19,179 nucleotides of DNA from Sulfuricella sp. (GTDB lineage Bacteria; Pseudomonadota; Gammaproteobacteria; Burkholderiales; Sulfuricellaceae), in NCBI GenBank assembly GCA_019911785.1, contig JAIOJM010000282.1, forward strand, positions 1 to 19,179, written 5' to 3'. How positions within the stretch are numbered: position 1 is the stretch's first letter; each line of letters starts with the position of its first letter. Positions 16,290 to 19,179 of the stretch are shown here, one piece after another. The position numbers and the translations under genes were made by a program. The notes beneath the pieces are model-generated. The model was not told the DNA's origin. It worked only from the letters and a program-made list of their open reading frames with translations, and made no database searches.

Positions 16290-17179
16290 TTCATCAGTGC
16301 TGCGGTCGTGAAGTCCAGGAAGGACTGCAACAGCTTGGAGCGGAATTTTTCCGTGGCATAAACCACCGACAGCGGCCTGATCAGGCGCGGTTCCAATGGC
16401 ACAGCGACCAGATCGCCGAGTTTGACTTCCTTGAGGATGGTAGCACGCGAAACAATCGCAATGCCCAGCCCCGCCTCAACTGCCCCCTTGATCGCTTCCG
16501 GGCTACCCAGCTCCATCGCGATATTCAGGTCATCCGGCGAGATGCCGGCGCGCTTGAAGTAATCGTCCACCACCTCGCGCGTGCCTGAACCGGCTTCGCG
16601 GCTGATGTAGGGTTGGACGGCAAGCTTCTCGGCCGATGCCGAAGAAAGCCCGGACAGCTCATGCTGCGGCGAGCAGATCATAACCAGTTCATCTTCGCAG
16701 CACACTTCCGATTTCAGGCTGGGATGATGGGAAGGCGCTTCGATCAGGCCGATGTCGAGAGTGTGGTCAGCGACCTTGGATTCGACTGTTTCCGAGTTTG
16801 TAACCGTGAGCCGTGCCTGGACCTGGGGGTAGCGCGCCTTGAAATCTCCCAGCATGCGCGGCAGCATGTATTCCGCGATGGTCGTGCTGGCACCGATCAT
16901 CAGCGTGCCGCCGACCTCCCCCGTCATTTCCGTCAAACGGGTTTCCATTTCCGCAGTCAGGTTCAGGATGCGCTCGGCGTATTCCATCGCCAGACGCCCT
17001 GCCGGCGTCAGTGCAATCTTGCTGTGACTGCGCTCGAACAGACGGGTGTTGAAATGTTCTTCCAGCTGCTTGACCTGAAACGTGACCGCAGGCTGGGTCA
17101 TGAACAGTAACTCGGCCGCCTTGGTGAAGCTCAATTGTTTGGCAACGGTATAAAAAACCTGAAGTCGGCGGTCTGCCAT
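16286..17179 (-). CDS. LysR-family transcriptional regulator (CysL/YeiE-like)
   Basis: 297 residues, the usual LysR length. The N-terminal winged helix (1-60) reads LQVFYTVAKQLSFTKAAELL then MTQPAVTFQVKQLEEHFNTRLFER (27-50), the TQPAVTFQVKQLE form being usual for the CysL/YeiE/CbbR side of the family. Residues about 92-295 form the periplasmic-binding-protein-like effector domain, including LIEAPSHHPSL and EAGSGTREVVDDYF, the latter a frequent ligand-contact block in this branch. The ligand is unknown; sulfur or selenium metabolism is possible by analogy. The gene is divergent from lplT over 175 bp and may control it or itself. The start lacks a clear Shine-Dalgarno, but the N-terminus MADRRLQVF matches family length. 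Confidence 0.92.
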   Translation of the reverse strand: MADRRLQVFYTVAKQLSFTKAAELLFMTQPAVTFQVKQLEEHFNTRLFERSHSKIALTPAGRLAMEYAERILNLTAEMETRLTEMTGEVGGTLMIGASTTIAEYMLPRMLGDFKARYPQVQARLTVTNSETVESKVADHTLDIGLIEAPSHHPSLKSEVCCEDELVMICSPQHELSGLSSASAEKLAVQPYISREAGSGTREVVDDYFKRAGISPDDLNIAMELGSPEAIKGAVEAGLGIAIVSRATILKEVKLGDLVAVPLEPRLIRPLSVVYATEKFRSKLLQSFLDFTTAALMK

Positions 17180-17288
17180 AAGGGATCATAAGCAAATTTA
17201 ATGGAAATATATTCAATCACAAATCAAGGCGCAAAGCTAGGCTAAAGTCTAACTTTGATTGGCCGCATGGCACCCCTGCATGGTTTCA

Positions 17289-17297
17289 TGGTATAAA
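17289..17297 (+). promoter_or_regulatory. Candidate extended -10 promoter of lplT
   Basis: TGGTATAAA is an extended -10 element, 57 bp before the lplT start in the divergent gap with the LysR gene. The -35 position is poor, which fits either extended -10 use or activation. GCATGG occurs twice just upstream (17265-17270 and 17278-17283), a possible half-site repeat. Confidence 0.35.
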
Positions 17298-17354
17298 GCT
17301 AAGGCCTTACTTTCTGCCCCTGAAAAACGAACGGAACCTACCCAAAAATAGCAG

Positions 17355-18617
17355 ATGAAGCGTGGCTTTTACATTATTCTGTCGGCCCAATTTTTTTCCG
17401 CACTGGCCGATAATGCTCTGCTGATCGCCGCCATCTTCGCCCTGCGCGACATGCACGCGCCGGCCGAATACGAACCCCTGCTCAAGCTGTTCTTCACCGT
17501 TTCCTACGTCTTGCTCGCCGCGTTTGTCGGCGCTTTCGCCGACTCGATGCCCAAAGGTCGGGTGATGCTCATCAGCAACGGGGTCAAAATCATCGGCTGC
17601 CTGATGATGTTTGCCGGCGTGCATCCGCTGGCCGCCTATGCGGTCGTCGGTCTGGGCGCCGCCGCTTACTCCCCCGCCAAGTACGGCATCCTCACCGAAC
17701 TGCTGCCGCATCGCCTGCTGGTAGTCGCCAACGGCTGGATCGAAGGGCTGACAGTGATGGCAATCATCCTCGGCACTGTAGTTGGCGGGATGTTGGTCGA
17801 GCCGGCCATCGCTCAGGCCCTGTTGAACTTCGATTTCCCGATGATCGACACCAGCATCGACACGATCCCGGAGATGAGCATCGGCATCATCGGCAGCATT
17901 TACCTGATTGCCGCGGCTTTCAACCTGTACATCCCCGACACCGGTGTCGACCACCGGATCCTGAAGAAAAATCCGCTCTATCTGTTACACGATTTCAACC
18001 ACTGCCTGAAGCTGCTGTGGCGCGACAAGCTGGGCCAGGTGTCGCTCGCCGTCACCACCCTGTTCTGGGGCGCGGGCGCGACCCTGCAATTCATCGTCCT
18101 GAAGTGGGCCGAGGCAGCGCTGAATATGGACCTGTCCAAAGCCAGCATGCTGCAAGGGGTAGTGGCGGTAGGCGTCGCGATCGGTGCGGTACTGGCAGCT
18201 AAAATGGTCACGATGCGCAAATCGGTGAAAGTGATTCCGCTTGGCATCGCCATGGGACTGATCGTTATCAGCATGAATTTCGTGCACGACCTGTGGATTG
18301 CCGTACCACTCCTGGTTCTCATCGGCGCTCTGTCAGGCTTTTTTGTGGTGCCGATGAATGCCCTGTTGCAGCATCGCGGCCATATCCTGATGGGCGCAGG
18401 CCATTCGATTGCGGTGCAGAATTTCAACGAAAATCTGTCGATCCTCGTCATGACCGGCCTGTATGCGCTGCTGGTCTATCTGAATTTGTCGGTCTACGCA
18501 ATCATCGCGCTATTTGGGCTGTTCGTGAGCGGCATGATGTATTACCTGAAAAAACGGCATGAAAAAAATCAGCGCGAGTTCGATGATGTTGCACTGCTCG
18601 ACGACACCCGGAACTAA
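17355..18617 (+). CDS. lplT: Lysophospholipid transporter
   Basis: Major facilitator superfamily flippase that moves lysophospholipids from the outer to the inner leaflet of the cytoplasmic membrane for re-acylation. 420 residues with about twelve membrane helices. Signature pieces of LplT: SAQFFSALADNALLIAA (10-26), GLGAAAYSPAKYGIL (99-113), LFWGAGATLQF and SGFFVVPMNALLQHRG. These match my recollection of the enteric protein over the whole length, with about 20 additional residues. In Enterobacteria lplT is next to the acyltransferase gene aas; here no acyltransferase is in view. The C-terminal tail (KKRHEKNQREFDDVALLDDTRN, split as KKRHEKNQREF and DDVALLDDTRN) is charged and cytoplasmic. 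The Shine-Dalgarno is weak. The product name is well supported, substrate use in this organism is by homology. Confidence 0.93.
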   Translation: MKRGFYIILSAQFFSALADNALLIAAIFALRDMHAPAEYEPLLKLFFTVSYVLLAAFVGAFADSMPKGRVMLISNGVKIIGCLMMFAGVHPLAAYAVVGLGAAAYSPAKYGILTELLPHRLLVVANGWIEGLTVMAIILGTVVGGMLVEPAIAQALLNFDFPMIDTSIDTIPEMSIGIIGSIYLIAAAFNLYIPDTGVDHRILKKNPLYLLHDFNHCLKLLWRDKLGQVSLAVTTLFWGAGATLQFIVLKWAEAALNMDLSKASMLQGVVAVGVAIGAVLAAKMVTMRKSVKVIPLGIAMGLIVISMNFVHDLWIAVPLLVLIGALSGFFVVPMNALLQHRGHILMGAGHSIAVQNFNENLSILVMTGLYALLVYLNLSVYAIIALFGLFVSGMMYYLKKRHEKNQREFDDVALLDDTRN

Positions 18618-18628
18618 GCCCCTGTTTT

Positions 18629-19126
18629 TCACAGCACGATGGGTTTGTTCGGCAGTTCATTCACATTGGCGCCACTGGCCGGATAATGCCGGGCAAGGCG
18701 CTCTGCAATCGCGTGTATGCCTGACACCACCCCCGGTTCAAAATCCTCCTTCTTGAACGCCTGCTCCATTTCCCGGCAAATCTTGTCCCACCCTGGCTGC
18801 CCGACATCGCGATGGATACCTCTATCGGCGACAATTTCCACATCGCGATCCGCGAGCAGAAGATAAATCAGCACGCCATTATTGCGCTCGGTATCCCACA
18901 CCCGCAGCTGCGAAAACACCTCCACGGCGCGCTCGCGGGCACTGCGGCCTTGAAGCAGCGCCATGGGGTCGAGCGCCGCCTCGACGGCGAAGCGAATCTC
19001 CCCAAAATGGGTCGTTTCGGATTCCCTGATCGCCGCTTCTATGGCGCGCATCGTGGGCTGAGGAAATGCCCGCCTCATCCGCCATGGGGTGGTCAACAAA
19101 TGCCTGACAAGCCGCCTGATCTTCAT
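18629..19126 (-). CDS. TPM-domain protein
   Basis: 165 residues from ATG 19126, chosen because GGTGA lies just upstream and the previous gene ends at 19131. The TPM domain covers about residues 24-147: MRAIEAAIRESETTHFGEIR near the start, then VEVFSQLRVWDTERNNGVLI and LLADRDVEIVADRGI in the middle. It lacks a signal peptide and membrane segment, so it is the soluble companion seen downstream of YgcG-type proteins, often in lemA-ygcG-TPM sets. TPM proteins have been tied to photosystem repair in plants and to cell-envelope processes in bacteria. No activity can be assigned here. It converges with lplT, 11 bp separating the stops. Confidence 0.9.
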   Translation of the reverse strand: MKIRRLVRHLLTTPWRMRRAFPQPTMRAIEAAIRESETTHFGEIRFAVEAALDPMALLQGRSARERAVEVFSQLRVWDTERNNGVLIYLLLADRDVEIVADRGIHRDVGQPGWDKICREMEQAFKKEDFEPGVVSGIHAIAERLARHYPASGANVNELPNKPIVL

Positions 19127-19130
19127 CTTT

Positions 19131-19179
19131 TCACCAATTTCCCGAGGCACCGCCGCCGCCAAAACCGCCGCCTCCACCG
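19131..19179 (-). CDS. C-terminal end of a YgcG-type TPM membrane protein, 5' part outside window
   Basis: The minus strand from the window edge to TGA at 19131-19133 reads GGGGGFGGGGASGNW, a glycine-rich end that is typical of YgcG-type secreted or membrane TPM proteins. The next gene starts 4 bp later. Both facts suggest the usual ygcG-TPM pair. Only about 15 residues are visible, so the call rests on this tail and the neighbour. Confidence 0.75.
   Translation of the reverse strand, partial: GGGGGFGGGGASGNW

Overview
The window looks like a chromosomal segment of a betaproteobacterium. I infer this from the prpB-prpC-prpD arrangement, an LplT-type transporter beside a CysL-like LysR regulator, an exopolysaccharide operon with a Wzz/BY-kinase fusion, and the general codon use. 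A member of the Nitrosomonadales or a neighbouring order is a guess from gene style, not a demonstrated assignment. There are no tRNA or rRNA genes, CRISPR arrays, transposases or phage genes.

Left part (1-5456): a GntR/UTRA-family regulator, cut by the window edge, faces away from prpB, prpC and prpD. The three prp genes encode 2-methylcitrate-cycle enzymes, which turn propionyl-CoA plus oxaloacetate into pyruvate plus succinate. A perfect 12-bp dyad lies in the divergent promoter region and is the obvious operator candidate. The prpB-prpC and prpC-prpD gaps each hold a related long inverted repeat built on a CGCAAAGG unit. Downstream on the same strand come a PfpI/DJ-1-type protein and a small protein with two CxxC pairs, resembling what I recall as the BCAM0308 family.

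Middle (5457-5835): a non-coding gap between convergent operons, filled by a nested palindromic repeat.

Exopolysaccharide locus (5836-15812, minus strand, read right to left): a WecA/MraY-type sugar-phosphate transferase starts the lipid-linked repeat unit. It is followed by a PHP-type tyrosine phosphatase (CpsB/YwqE-like), a Wza-like export protein, and a Wzz chain-length protein fused to a BY-type tyrosine kinase. Then come a membrane-anchored J-domain protein with a periplasmic NTF2-like domain, a TPR protein with a jelly-roll-like C-terminus, a small secreted FecR-like protein, and a Wzy/ligase-type membrane protein. The genes are close together and partly overlap, so they probably form one operon. 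An apparent intrinsic terminator sits between the export gene and the kinase gene and could act as an attenuator. Kinase and phosphatase together suggest control of polymer length or export by tyrosine phosphorylation. The J-domain, TPR and FecR-like proteins are the least understood members and the best candidates for new biology. No exosortase, flippase or further glycosyltransferases are in view, so the locus may continue elsewhere.

Right part (15945-19179): a LysR regulator overlaps by 4 bp with a small conserved-looking protein of unknown role. Divergent to them is lplT, a lysophospholipid flippase. Convergent to lplT is a TPM-domain protein, preceded by the last codons of a YgcG-type protein that runs off the window.
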